Shown: one piece after another, positions 35,064 to 43,783 of the stretch
Position numbering within the stretch: position 1 is the first letter of the stretch
Layout of the letters: each line of letters begins with the position of its first letter
Source of the DNA: Cedecea sp000277545
Lineage (GTDB): Bacteria; Pseudomonadota; Gammaproteobacteria; Enterobacterales; Enterobacteriaceae
NCBI GenBank assembly: GCA_050847315.1
Contig: CP193791.1
Strand: one strand, 5' to 3'
DNA: 64,000 nucleotides
Notes under the pieces: model-generated
Told to the model about the DNA's origin: nothing
The model's database searches: none
What the model saw: only the letters and a program-made list of their open reading frames with translations
Position numbers and translations under genes: made by a program

Positions 35064-36620
35064 TTGATCCCGGACGTATCACAGGCTTTGGCCTGGCTGG
35101 AAAAACACCCTGAAGCAGTAAAAGGCATTTGCCGTGGTCTTGAGCGTGAAACGCTGCGCGTGACGCCAGAAGGCGATTTAGCCACCACCGGGCATCCTGA
35201 AAGCCTTGGCTCAGCGTTTACACATAAATGGATTACCACGGACTTCGCCGAAGCCCTCCTGGAATTTATTACCCCGGTTGATGGTGACATTGACCATATG
35301 CTGACCTTCCTGCGTGACATTCATCGCCACACGGCGCGTGAACTGGGCGAGGAACGTATGTGGCCGCTAAGTATGCCGTGTTACATCGACGACGGTCAGA
35401 ACATCGAGCTGGCCCAGTACGGTTCTTCTAATGCGGGGCGCTTTAAAACGCTGTACCGCGAAGGGCTGAAAAATCGTTATGGCGCGCTGATGCAGACCAT
35501 CTCCGGCGTGCATTACAATTTCTCCCTGCCGATGGCTTTCTGGCAGGCAAAATGCGGCGTACAGGACGCAGAAAGTGGCAAAGAGGCCATTTCTGCTGGT
35601 TATTTCCGCCTGATCCGCAACTATTACCGCTTTGGTTGGGTTATCCCTTATTTGTTCGGTGCTTCTCCGGCTATTTGCTCTTCATTCCTGCAGGGCAAAG
35701 AGAGCGCGTTGCCGTTTGAGAAAACCGAATGCGGCATGTATTACCTGCCGTATGCCACGTCATTACGCCTGAGCGATCTGGGTTACACCAACAAGTCGCA
35801 GAGCAATCTGGGCATTACCTTCAACGATCTGAACACCTATGTCGATGCGCTGAAGCGGGCGATTAAAACCCCGTCGGAAGAGTACGCTCAGATTGGTTTG
35901 ATGAAGGACGGCAAGCACCTGCAGCTCAACACCAACGTGCTGCAAATTGAAAACGAACTCTATGCGCCGATTCGTCCAAAGCGCGTGACGCGTGACGGAG
36001 AATCGCCGTCGGATGCGCTGCTGCGCGGCGGCATCGAGTATATCGAAGTGCGTTCGCTGGATATCAACCCGTTCTCGCCAATCGGCGTGGATGAGCAGCA
36101 GGTTCGCTTCCTCGACCTGTTTATGATTTGGTGCGTACTGGCGGATGCGCCGGAGATGAGCAGCGACGAGCTGCTGTGCACCCGCACCAACTGGAACCGA
36201 GTGATTCTGGAAGGGCGCAAACCTGGGCTTACCCTTGGTATTGGCTGTGAAACGGCTCAGCACCCGCTGTCAAAAGTAGGCAAAGATCTGTTCACCGATT
36301 TACGCCGCGTGGCGGAAACGCTGGACGGCATGACCGACAGCCAGGAATACCAGCAAGTTTGTGACCAACTGGTTGCCAGCTTTGACGATCCAGAATTAAC
36401 GTATTCAGCACGTATTTTACGTTCTATGATTGATAACGGGATTGGTGGCACCGGCCTTGCGCTGGCGGAACAATACCGTCAGATGCTGATTCAGGAGCCG
36501 TTGGAGATTTTAACCGCGGATGCCCTGCAGAAAGAGCATGATGCTTCATGGCAGCGTCAGCGGGATATTGAGGCGGCGGATACGGAGTCGTTCGATAGCT
36601 GGCTGGAAAAGAATGCCTGA
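35064..36620 (+). CDS. gshA: Glutamate-cysteine ligase
   Basis: First and rate-limiting enzyme of glutathione synthesis, ATP-dependent ligation of glutamate and cysteine. 518 residues, the E. coli length. The start codon is TTG (35064) after GGGAGG, as in E. coli; this poor codon is thought to limit expression. The conserved ERETLRV near residue 28, MQTISGVHYNFSLP, and GGIEYIEVRSLDINPF are intact. Confidence 0.98.
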   Translation: MIPDVSQALAWLEKHPEAVKGICRGLERETLRVTPEGDLATTGHPESLGSAFTHKWITTDFAEALLEFITPVDGDIDHMLTFLRDIHRHTARELGEERMWPLSMPCYIDDGQNIELAQYGSSNAGRFKTLYREGLKNRYGALMQTISGVHYNFSLPMAFWQAKCGVQDAESGKEAISAGYFRLIRNYYRFGWVIPYLFGASPAICSSFLQGKESALPFEKTECGMYYLPYATSLRLSDLGYTNKSQSNLGITFNDLNTYVDALKRAIKTPSEEYAQIGLMKDGKHLQLNTNVLQIENELYAPIRPKRVTRDGESPSDALLRGGIEYIEVRSLDINPFSPIGVDEQQVRFLDLFMIWCVLADAPEMSSDELLCTRTNWNRVILEGRKPGLTLGIGCETAQHPLSKVGKDLFTDLRRVAETLDGMTDSQEYQQVCDQLVASFDDPELTYSARILRSMIDNGIGGTGLALAEQYRQMLIQEPLEILTADALQKEHDASWQRQRDIEAADTESFDSWLEKNA

Positions 36621-36626
36621 CAGAAA

Positions 36627-36702
36627 AGAAAATGGCCACATACTTGTGGCCAAATATTCATCTCTGAATAACAGGGATGATGATAACAAATGCGCGTCTT
36701 TC
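36627..36702 (-). ncRNA. micA: MicA small RNA
   Basis: On the minus strand between gshA and luxS, as in E. coli. The 5' seed GAAAGACGCGCATTTGTTAT (from 36702) is identical to E. coli MicA; then a first hairpin with the changed loop CCCTGTTATTCAGAG, and the terminator GGCCACAAGTATGTGGCC (36634-36651) followed by a T-rich tail. MicA is sigma-E-dependent, binds Hfq and represses ompA and other envelope mRNAs. Changes from E. coli are confined to the loop and terminator. Confidence 0.93.
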
Positions 36703-36776
36703 ATATACTCAGACTCGCGTGCGTAAAAATAGTTTCAATTATTTTTAAAAAAAATCATTTTATCGGAGGTGACCAG

Positions 36777-37292
36777 ATGCCGTTGTTGGATAGCTTCACA
36801 GTCGACCATACTCGTATGGGTGCGCCTGCAGTCCGTGTAGCCAAAACTATGCACACGCCACACGGTGACACCATTACGGTGTTTGACCTGCGCTTTTGTG
36901 TCCCAAACAAGGAAGTGATGCCGGAAAAAGGGATCCATACTCTGGAGCACCTGTTCGCCGGTTTTATGCGTGACCACCTGAACGGGAACGGGGTAGAGAT
37001 CATCGACATCTCCCCAATGGGCTGCCGCACAGGGTTCTACATGAGCCTGATCGGTGTCCCGGCAGAGCAGCGCGTGGCGGATGCCTGGAAAGCGGCGATG
37101 CAGGACGTGCTGAAAGTGAAAGAGCAAAACCAGATCCCAGAGCTGAACGTTTACCAGTGCGGGACTTATCAGATGCACTCTCTGCAGGAAGCGCAGGATA
37201 TCGCGCGCCACATCATTGAGCATGGCGTCAGCGTCAACAGCAATGATGAGCTGGCTCTGCCGAAAGAGAAGCTGCAGGAACTGCACATCTAG
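36777..37292 (+). CDS. luxS: S-ribosylhomocysteine lyase LuxS
   Basis: Converts S-ribosylhomocysteine to homocysteine and DPD, precursor of autoinducer-2. 171 residues. ATG 36777 follows TCGGAGGTG; the upstream extension is the MicA region. The metal ligands HTLEHLFAGFMRDHL (His54, His58) and Cys in YQCGTYQMHS are intact. Confidence 0.99.
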   Translation: MPLLDSFTVDHTRMGAPAVRVAKTMHTPHGDTITVFDLRFCVPNKEVMPEKGIHTLEHLFAGFMRDHLNGNGVEIIDISPMGCRTGFYMSLIGVPAEQRVADAWKAAMQDVLKVKEQNQIPELNVYQCGTYQMHSLQEAQDIARHIIEHGVSVNSNDELALPKEKLQELHI

Positions 37293-37307
37293 TTTTGTGC
37301 ACACAGT

Positions 37308-37335
37308 AAAAAGGAGCCATATGGCTCCTTTTTTT
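37308..37335 (+). terminator. luxS terminator
   Basis: AAAAAGGAGCCAT followed by ATGGCTCCTTTTTTT, a perfect intrinsic terminator 16 bases after the stop. Confidence 0.92.
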
Positions 37336-37381
37336 ACGCCTGCGGTATGCTATCGTCATCTTTTTGCTCACGAAACGAACT

Positions 37382-38146
37382 ATGTCCACCAGCCTGAAAT
37401 TCAGTTTTGCCACGCGGCCGCTGGTTCCTTTTGCCCATGATTACAGCCATGGTGCCTCGGAGCCCTGGCACAGTCACGACTGCGCCCAGCTGCTGCATAC
37501 GCTGAGCGGCGTTGTGCGCGTCGAAACCGGGCAGGGGATTTGGGTGGTTCCGCCGGGGCGCGGCGTCTGGTTACCCGTTGGCACTCAGCACCGCCTGCAA
37601 ATCATCGGCCACGTAGCGGCGCGCACATTGTTTATTGATCCGTTTGCCCGGGCTGACTTACCGTCGGTTTGCCAGGTCGTGCAGATATCCGCTTTACTGC
37701 GCGAGCTGATTATCTGCTCGCTCCAGTTACCGGAAGCTTACCCGGCGGGAAGTCGGGCAGAGCGAATTTACGAGCTTATCCTCGATGAGATTCGGGGCAC
37801 CGCCGCGCTGCCGTTTAATCTTCCCGAGCCGCAGTCACCGGGGCTACTGGCGCTGTGTCGCCAGATTCAGGCGGAACCCGGTCAGCCCTGGACAAACGCG
37901 CTGGCCGCTGAACGGCTTAACGTCAGTGAGAGAACCTTGCTGCGCCATTTTCGTCAGCAAACGGGTCTGGCGTTTAGCGAATGGCTGCGCAGGGCAAGGC
38001 TGATGGCGGCGCTTGAGCGCCTTGCCCAGGGGCAGTCCGTGCTGCGCGTTGCGCTGGATCTGGGGTATGAAAGCCACAGCGCCTTCAGCGCTATGTTTCG
38101 GCGAACGCTCGGCGTTTCACCGAGCGAATATTTCTTCTCTGATTAA
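37382..38146 (+). CDS. AraC-family transcriptional regulator with cupin domain
   Basis: 254 residues from ATG 37382. The N-terminal cupin (about 15-110; HSHDCAQLLHTLSGVVRVET then VVPPGRGVWLPVGTQHRL) would bind the effector, and two helix-turn-helix motifs follow (LNVSERTLLRHFRQQTGLAF and VLRVALDLGYESHSAFSAMF). Similar architecture to NimR-type regulators that control a neighbouring transporter. Its stop overlaps by four bases the stop of the convergent isopropylmalate synthase gene. Target unknown. Confidence 0.9.
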   Translation: MSTSLKFSFATRPLVPFAHDYSHGASEPWHSHDCAQLLHTLSGVVRVETGQGIWVVPPGRGVWLPVGTQHRLQIIGHVAARTLFIDPFARADLPSVCQVVQISALLRELIICSLQLPEAYPAGSRAERIYELILDEIRGTAALPFNLPEPQSPGLLALCRQIQAEPGQPWTNALAAERLNVSERTLLRHFRQQTGLAFSEWLRRARLMAALERLAQGQSVLRVALDLGYESHSAFSAMFRRTLGVSPSEYFFSD

Positions 38147-39804
38147 CCCTCGGGCAGCGCGTTTAACAGCGCCTGGAGCGACGCGCGCGAGACATCATTA
38201 TCAATGCCGGTTCCCCAGCGGCTCATGCCTTCCCTGAAGGTGCAGCGGATATAAGCGGCCGAGCGGCTTTCGCTGTGCCTGCCGAGCGTATGCTCATGAT
38301 AATCCTCAATAGAAAATACCAGGTTAAAACGAGATTTGAGGGCATCGGCTGCGGCGGAAAGTAAACCGTTGCCTTTGCCCTGCAGAGCGATAACGCCGCC
38401 GTGCGTCTGAACGTGGGCCCACAGCCGGAGTGAACCATCGGCCTGGCTCTCCGTCCGGTAATCCAGCAACTGACGCGGGGCGGTTTGATGCGGGCCGTAA
38501 AGTGTGCGGAACAGCTGCCACAGGGCGCTCAGCGTCATCTCGTTCCCCTCCCTGTCGGTTTGCGCCTGGACGTGGCGACTAAAGTCCTGCTGTAAACCGC
38601 GCGGCAGCACCAGGCCGTGGTTTTGCTCCAGCATCCACGCGGCACCGCTTTTCCCGGACTGGCTGTTGACGCGGATCACGGCTTCGTAGCTGCAGCCAAT
38701 ATCGTTCGGATCAACGGGCAGATAGGGCATTTCCCACCGCGCTGAGCTGGACTCGCCCCGCGCGGTAAAACCTTTCTTAATGGCATCCTGATGCGACCCG
38801 GAAAAAGCGGTAAAAGCGAGCTTCCCGGCGTAAGGATGGCGAGGGTGCACCGGTAACTGATTGCATTGTTCAACCAGTTCCACCACCTGCTTCATATCGC
38901 TGAAATCCAGCTGCGGCGAAATCCCCTGGCTATAAAGGTTCATCGCCAGCGTGACCAGACAGACGTTCCCGGTACGCTCGCCGTTGCCAAACAGGCAGCC
39001 TTCCACCCGATCCGCACCGGCGAGGATCGCGAGTTCGGCGCTGGCCACGCCGCTGCCGCGATCGTTATGTGGATGTACGCTGATGCACACCGCATCCCGG
39101 CGGGAGAAATGGCGGCAGAAATACTCAATCTGGTCGGCATAGACGTTGGGCGTGTTCACCTCCACGGTGGCGGGCAAATTGATAATCATTGGTCGATCGG
39201 GAGATGGTTCCCAGACATCCGCCACCGCTTCACAAATTTGCAGAGCAAAATCCGGTTCGGTGAAGCAAAAGGTTTCCGGGGAATATTCATAGCGCCAGCG
39301 CGTCTGCGGGTTAGCCTCACACAGCGCTCGCACCTGGCGCGTGGCGGTGACCGCCAACTGAACGATCTCTTCTTTACTCTGGCGGAAGACCAGCCTGCGG
39401 AACAGTGGGGCGGTGGCGTTGTACAGATGCACCGTGGCGCTGTGTACGCCTGCCAGGGATGCAAAGGTGCGTTCAATCAGGTCGCTGCGCGCCTGGGTCA
39501 GCACCTGAATGGTGACATCTTCAGGAATACGATTTTCTTCAATCAGCTGACGCACAAACTGGAAGTCGGTTTCTGAGGCGGCAGGGAAGGCGACCTCGAT
39601 CTCTTTGAAGCCGCACTTCAGCAGTAAATCCCAGAAGCGCAGCTTGCGGGCCGCGTCCATCGGCTCGGCCAGCGCCTGATTGCCGTCGCGCAGGTCAGTG
39701 GAAAGCCAGCGAGGAGCGTGCGTCAGGGTTCTATCCGGCCACTGTCGGTCGGGTAACTGAATCGGCGCATGGGCGAGGTATTTTTGCGATGGGTTGGTCA
39801 GCAT
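38143..39804 (-). CDS. 2-isopropylmalate synthase, second (yeast-type) form
   Basis: Condenses 2-ketoisovalerate and acetyl-CoA in leucine synthesis. 553 residues, the length of the LeuA type 2 family, compared with 523 for E. coli LeuA. The DRE-TIM signature is STDLRDGNQALAEPMD and the metal motif VHPHNDRGSG; the C-terminal regulatory domain (from about 430) is present. ATG 39804 follows CTGGAG. It is alone, not in a leu operon. I see no leucine-rich leader peptide. Probably a paralogue or horizontally acquired form, possibly with altered feedback or substrate range. Confidence 0.9.
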   Translation of the reverse strand: MLTNPSQKYLAHAPIQLPDRQWPDRTLTHAPRWLSTDLRDGNQALAEPMDAARKLRFWDLLLKCGFKEIEVAFPAASETDFQFVRQLIEENRIPEDVTIQVLTQARSDLIERTFASLAGVHSATVHLYNATAPLFRRLVFRQSKEEIVQLAVTATRQVRALCEANPQTRWRYEYSPETFCFTEPDFALQICEAVADVWEPSPDRPMIINLPATVEVNTPNVYADQIEYFCRHFSRRDAVCISVHPHNDRGSGVASAELAILAGADRVEGCLFGNGERTGNVCLVTLAMNLYSQGISPQLDFSDMKQVVELVEQCNQLPVHPRHPYAGKLAFTAFSGSHQDAIKKGFTARGESSSARWEMPYLPVDPNDIGCSYEAVIRVNSQSGKSGAAWMLEQNHGLVLPRGLQQDFSRHVQAQTDREGNEMTLSALWQLFRTLYGPHQTAPRQLLDYRTESQADGSLRLWAHVQTHGGVIALQGKGNGLLSAAADALKSRFNLVFSIEDYHEHTLGRHSESRSAAYIRCTFREGMSRWGTGIDNDVSRASLQALLNALPEG

Positions 39805-39911
39805 CAGGATTCTCCAGGTCATGTGGTCTGTTTATCCTGGCGAATAATCTGGGCAGGGGCTGGCGCAAAGCTGACAACCTGTGTGGCGAAACCGCCAGGT
39901 TGAGGCAAAGA

Positions 39912-39934
39912 AAAAGGAGCCCGAAGGCTCCTTT
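39912..39934 (-). terminator. emrB terminator
   Basis: On the minus strand AAAGGAGCC-TTCG-GGCTCCTTTTTC: a stable UUCG-capped stem with T-run, 12 bases after the emrB stop. Confidence 0.92.
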
Positions 39935-39945
39935 AGGGAGGAATG

Positions 39946-41484
39946 TCAGTGTGCGCCACCGCCGCCACCGCCGGCCCCGAAAGGCGGTTTGGCAAACCAA
40001 ACCAGCCCAAGCAGCAGAATAAATACCCCTGCCGAGAACCAGAAAATCTCGTTGGCGGAGATGATCAGCCCCTGGTTGGTGATCTGCTGGGCGATGTAGC
40101 CGGAAGCCTGTTGGTGCGACATGCCCAAGCCCTGAAGCTGGTTGTAGGTTTCAACCGAGTTCGGGTTATACGGCGTCACAGACTCGGTGAGCTGCGCATG
40201 GTGCAGTGACTCGCGGTTCGTCCACAGCGTGGTGGTTATCGACGTCCCAATCGAACCCGCCAGCGTACGGGTAAAGTTCGACAGGCTCGACGCCGCGGCA
40301 AGGCGCTCCGGCGGCAGGCCAGACAGGGTAATCGTGGTCAGCGGCATGAAGAAGCACGCCACCGCAAAGCCCTGAATAAACTGCGGCCAGGCCGACGCGG
40401 CGAAGTCCATCCCCGGCTCAAAGGTATAGGCGCGCCAGTAGAAGCACACCGCATACATAATGAAGCTGAAGGTCACCAGACGGCGCATATCGAGCTTGTG
40501 CGCGAAGCGGCCGATAATCGGCGACAGCAGCACCGGGATGACCCCCACCGGCGCGGACGCAAGCCCGGCCCAGGTTGCGGTATAGCCATACACTTCCTGC
40601 AACAGCTGCGGCAGCAACACAATCGCGCCGAAGTAGAGCATGTAGGCGAGACTGATACACAGGCAGCCGATGGTAAAGTTTCGCGACTTAAACAGCGACA
40701 GGTCGACTATCGGATTATCGTCGGTCAGCTCCCAGACAATCAGGAAGCTGATGGTGACCACCGCAATCACCGTCAACACGATGATTTCGGTCGAGTTAAA
40801 CCAGTCCAGCTCTTTACCCCGGTCGAGCATGATCTGCAGGCTACCGATCCCCAACACCAGCAAGGCCAGCCCTACGCCATCAATGCGGCGCTGCTCGGTG
40901 CGGGTTTCGCGGCCTCGCAGGGCCTGCAGGCCCATCAGCACCACGACGATACCAATCGGCACGTTGATGAAGAAGATCCAGCCCCAGTGATAGTTGTCGC
41001 TGATGTAGCCGCCCAGAATCGGGCCGCAAATCGGCGCCACGATCACCGTCATCGACCACAGCGCCAGCGCAATGCTGCGCTTGGCGGGCGGGTAGTTGCT
41101 CAGCAACAGGCTCTGGGACAGCGGAATCAGCGGCCCGGCAACGATCCCCTGGATAACGCGGAAGAAGATCAGCATCGTCAGGCTGTTCGACATGCCGCAC
41201 GCCCAGGAGGCGATAGCAAACAGCACGGTCGACCACAGGAACAGCCTCACTTCCCCGAAGCGTTTTGCCAGCCAGCCGGTGATCGGGATTGAGATGGCGT
41301 TTGCCACCCCAAACGAGGTGATAACCCACGTCCCCTGGCTCAGGGATGAGCCCAGGTTACCGGCAATCGTCGGGATAGCCACGTTAGCGATGGTGGAGTC
41401 CAGCACCTGCATAAAGGTCGCCAGCGACAGGGCGATGGTCATAATGACCAGCTGGGCGCCTTCTAGCGGTTTTTGTTGTGCCAT
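39946..41484 (-). CDS. emrB: Multidrug efflux MFS permease EmrB
   Basis: 512 residues, 14-helix DHA2-family proton antiporter, the E. coli length. Forms the EmrAB-TolC tripartite pump for uncouplers, nalidixic acid and other hydrophobic drugs. Motif A (GWLAKRFGEVRLFLWS) and motif C (GPILGGYISD) are intact. The C-terminus ends in GGGGGGGAH, a Gly-rich tail. 15 bases after emrA. Confidence 0.97.
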   Translation of the reverse strand: MAQQKPLEGAQLVIMTIALSLATFMQVLDSTIANVAIPTIAGNLGSSLSQGTWVITSFGVANAISIPITGWLAKRFGEVRLFLWSTVLFAIASWACGMSNSLTMLIFFRVIQGIVAGPLIPLSQSLLLSNYPPAKRSIALALWSMTVIVAPICGPILGGYISDNYHWGWIFFINVPIGIVVVLMGLQALRGRETRTEQRRIDGVGLALLVLGIGSLQIMLDRGKELDWFNSTEIIVLTVIAVVTISFLIVWELTDDNPIVDLSLFKSRNFTIGCLCISLAYMLYFGAIVLLPQLLQEVYGYTATWAGLASAPVGVIPVLLSPIIGRFAHKLDMRRLVTFSFIMYAVCFYWRAYTFEPGMDFAASAWPQFIQGFAVACFFMPLTTITLSGLPPERLAAASSLSNFTRTLAGSIGTSITTTLWTNRESLHHAQLTESVTPYNPNSVETYNQLQGLGMSHQQASGYIAQQITNQGLIISANEIFWFSAGVFILLLGLVWFAKPPFGAGGGGGGAH

Positions 41485-41499
41485 ACACCCTCCGCTTTA

Positions 41500-42672
41500 T
41501 TAACCCGCATTGGCCTGAATAATCTGGTCAATAAGCTGGTTAGCCGGCGTCAGATTCAGCTCACGCGCGTTACTTTCGTAAACCGGCGTGGTGCGGGTCT
41601 GAGAGGACAGTACGCTCCCGTCGCGGTTGCTGGTATCCACATTCACCAGCGTGGACAGGCCGATACGCAGCGGATGCTGTTCAACCTGTTTGGCGTCCAG
41701 TTCAATACGTACCGGCAGACGCTGAACCACTTTGATCCAGTTCCCGGTGGCGTTCTGTGCTGGCAGCAGCGAGAAGGCGCTGCCGGTGCCCATATCCAGG
41801 CCGACAACTTTCCCGGTGTACTTCACGTCGTCGCCGTAGATATCGCTGACGATGGTGGCCGACTGGCCAATGCGCATATGCGCCAGCTGGGTTTCTTTAA
41901 AGTTAGCGTCAACCCACATACCGCTGGCCGGTACGATGGCCATCAGCGCCGTGGACGGGCTAATTTGGGCGCCAACCTGCACGGCACGGCGGGAAACATA
42001 GCCGGTCATTGGGCTGACGATGGTGGTACGCTGCAGCGCCATCCAGCTGTTACGCACTTCGGTCGCCGCCTGTTGAACCGCAGGCTGCTCTTCCAGTTTG
42101 GTGCCGAGAATCATGGCCTGGTTAGCATTGTATTGCTGCACGGCCACATCCAACTGAGCCTGAGCGCTGGTGACGGCATCACGGGCGTGCTGCAGTTCTT
42201 CGCGGCCAATCAGGTTGGCGCTGCCCAGCGGAATACGGCGGTTCAGGTCGCTTTGCGCCTGGGCCAGAGCCGTTTTCTGCAGTTCGATATTGGCCTGATA
42301 TTGCTTGCTGTTGATCATCAGCTGGCGAGTCTGCCGCACGCTGGAGGCCAGTTGGGTTTTGGCCTTTTCAAACGCCTGTTCGGCGTCGGCGCGGTCGAGG
42401 CTGACCAGCACATCACCCTGTTTCACAAAATCGGTATTGTCCGCCCAGACTTTGGTGACGCTACCGGAGACCTGGGCCATGATCTGCACCTGGTTGCCTG
42501 CCACATAAGCATCATCGGTCTCTTCAAAGTGACGCAGCACCAAAAACCAATAGATTCCATATGCCACAGCAATAATGACAAAGAGCAAGGTCAACAAGAT
42601 CAGGGCGCTTTTACGTTTCCCTTTCTTGTTAGCCGGTTGCTGCGGGGCTTGAGTCTCCGCATTTGCGCTCAT
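41500..42672 (-). CDS. emrA: Multidrug efflux membrane-fusion protein EmrA
   Basis: 390 residues, same as E. coli. An N-terminal cytoplasmic tail of about 25 residues, one membrane helix (SALILLTLLFVIIAVAYGIY), a lipoyl domain (about 60-100), an alpha-hairpin that contacts TolC (about 105-205) and a beta-barrel. Start at 42672; the frame is open 12 bases more. Confidence 0.97.
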   Translation of the reverse strand: MSANAETQAPQQPANKKGKRKSALILLTLLFVIIAVAYGIYWFLVLRHFEETDDAYVAGNQVQIMAQVSGSVTKVWADNTDFVKQGDVLVSLDRADAEQAFEKAKTQLASSVRQTRQLMINSKQYQANIELQKTALAQAQSDLNRRIPLGSANLIGREELQHARDAVTSAQAQLDVAVQQYNANQAMILGTKLEEQPAVQQAATEVRNSWMALQRTTIVSPMTGYVSRRAVQVGAQISPSTALMAIVPASGMWVDANFKETQLAHMRIGQSATIVSDIYGDDVKYTGKVVGLDMGTGSAFSLLPAQNATGNWIKVVQRLPVRIELDAKQVEQHPLRIGLSTLVNVDTSNRDGSVLSSQTRTTPVYESNARELNLTPANQLIDQIIQANAG

Positions 42673-42807
42673 GCTAATCTCCACCTGGTTATTATTATTT
42701 CCGGTCAGCTGAGCCGACCTGTTAGACCTGACAGGCCAGCAAGGAGATTGCTGGCCTGAGCGTTGTTTTGAAATCGGATTGTGGTCAGACGTACAGACGG
42801 TAAAAGC

Positions 42808-43338
42808 TTAGCTCAGAGCTTCAAGGATCACTTTGTCCTCTTCCATCTGGTCGAGGCGGTTGAGCAGCTTACGGGTGATTGTTTCCAGCTGTGTTTTTTC
42901 GTCAGCATCCAGAGCGGACCACAGTTGATGCAGGCAGTTATGCTGCGGTGGCAGGACCTGTCTCAGGAATTCGTGACCTTTTTCGGTCAAATGCAGATGC
43001 AGGCAGCGGCGGTCATTGTCGCTTTCACGGCGCTCAATCCAGCCGCGTTTTTCCAGCTCATCGGCAATACGCGTGGCGTTGGTGCGGGATGAACCCAGCG
43101 CGCAGCTCAGCTCAGAAGGCTGGATGCTGTGATTTTCCTGGGACTCAAGGGTAATGAGTGCCATGAATAAGGTCTCGTTGATCCCCTGCGCCTTCAGCAT
43201 CTTATTGCGGTTTTCCAGCAGTTTACCCTGCATGTGCATACAAAGACGCGTCAACAGAACTTCCTGGTACGGGAACTCCTGATAACGTTTGGCGCGGAAC
43301 TTCAGCATTTGTTCTATGGGCGTGAACGAACTATCCAT
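42808..43338 (-). CDS. emrR: MarR-family repressor EmrR (MprA)
   Basis: 176 residues, as in E. coli. Winged helix centre LSCALGSSRTNATRIADELEKRGW and wing RRESDNDRRCLHLHLTEKG. It represses emrRAB and is released by salicylate, CCCP and similar drugs. The promoter region conserves a TTTACT...TACTAT arrangement at 43351-43400 and, further up, three 10-bp repeats. Confidence 0.97.
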   Translation of the reverse strand: MDSSFTPIEQMLKFRAKRYQEFPYQEVLLTRLCMHMQGKLLENRNKMLKAQGINETLFMALITLESQENHSIQPSELSCALGSSRTNATRIADELEKRGWIERRESDNDRRCLHLHLTEKGHEFLRQVLPPQHNCLHQLWSALDADEKTQLETITRKLLNRLDQMEEDKVILEALS

Positions 43339-43406
43339 TTTGGCATAACCTCATTAGTTGCAGCCGATATAGTAACGATGGTGACAAATAAAGTAAATGT
43401 ATTATT

Positions 43407-43436
43407 TATACGTTTGTATACGTTTATATACGTTTG
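43407..43436. repeat. Three tandem 10-bp repeats upstream of emrR
   Basis: TATACGTTTG, TATACGTTTA, TATACGTTTG in direct succession, 69-98 bases upstream of the emrR start. The period equals about one helical turn, so a bound protein would contact one face. The rest of the 43339-43783 gap contains the emrR promoter and a hairpin for the next gene, and no credible coding frame. Confidence 0.85.
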
Positions 43437-43711
43437 GTTGTTGCCACCATCGGCGTAAACCACGCTAAGCCGTAGCCCAGAGTGCTAAGCAGCGTGGGGA
43501 GAGAAAATGGGTTTCGAGTGGTATAACGGCGTTTAACGGCAGCGAAGCCGGAGGCTTTGTGTCTTGAGGACAGGAGAAATGGCAATGGAAACGCTGCTTT
43601 CAGACTGAAGAACAATTTCGCCCCGTGGCGGTTGTCGGCTGAAACAGTTGCGGGTCTATCCATATAGGGTGTTAATAAATAACCTGCGTTAATGTCACTC
43701 GAATTAGTAAA

Positions 43712-43739
43712 CGGGGACAACCTTAACAGACTGTCCCCG
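43712..43739 (-). terminator. Terminator of the ygaY-position MFS gene
   Basis: CGGGGACA pairs with TGTCCCCG; on the minus strand it is followed by TTTACTAATT. It lies 45 bases after the stop of the MFS gene. Confidence 0.65.
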
Positions 43740-43783
43740 CCATTACATCTTCAATTTCCCTTACGGGAAGCGACAATATTGCG

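Noticed and set aside
38143..40000. Leucine leader peptide before the extra isopropylmalate synthase
   Set aside because: The Leu-rich frame seen there is the antisense of the emrB terminator and emrB end, without start signal or alternative stems.
41473..42759. 428-codon plus-strand frame over emrA
   Set aside because: Fully antisense to emrA, which has clear domain structure and operon context.
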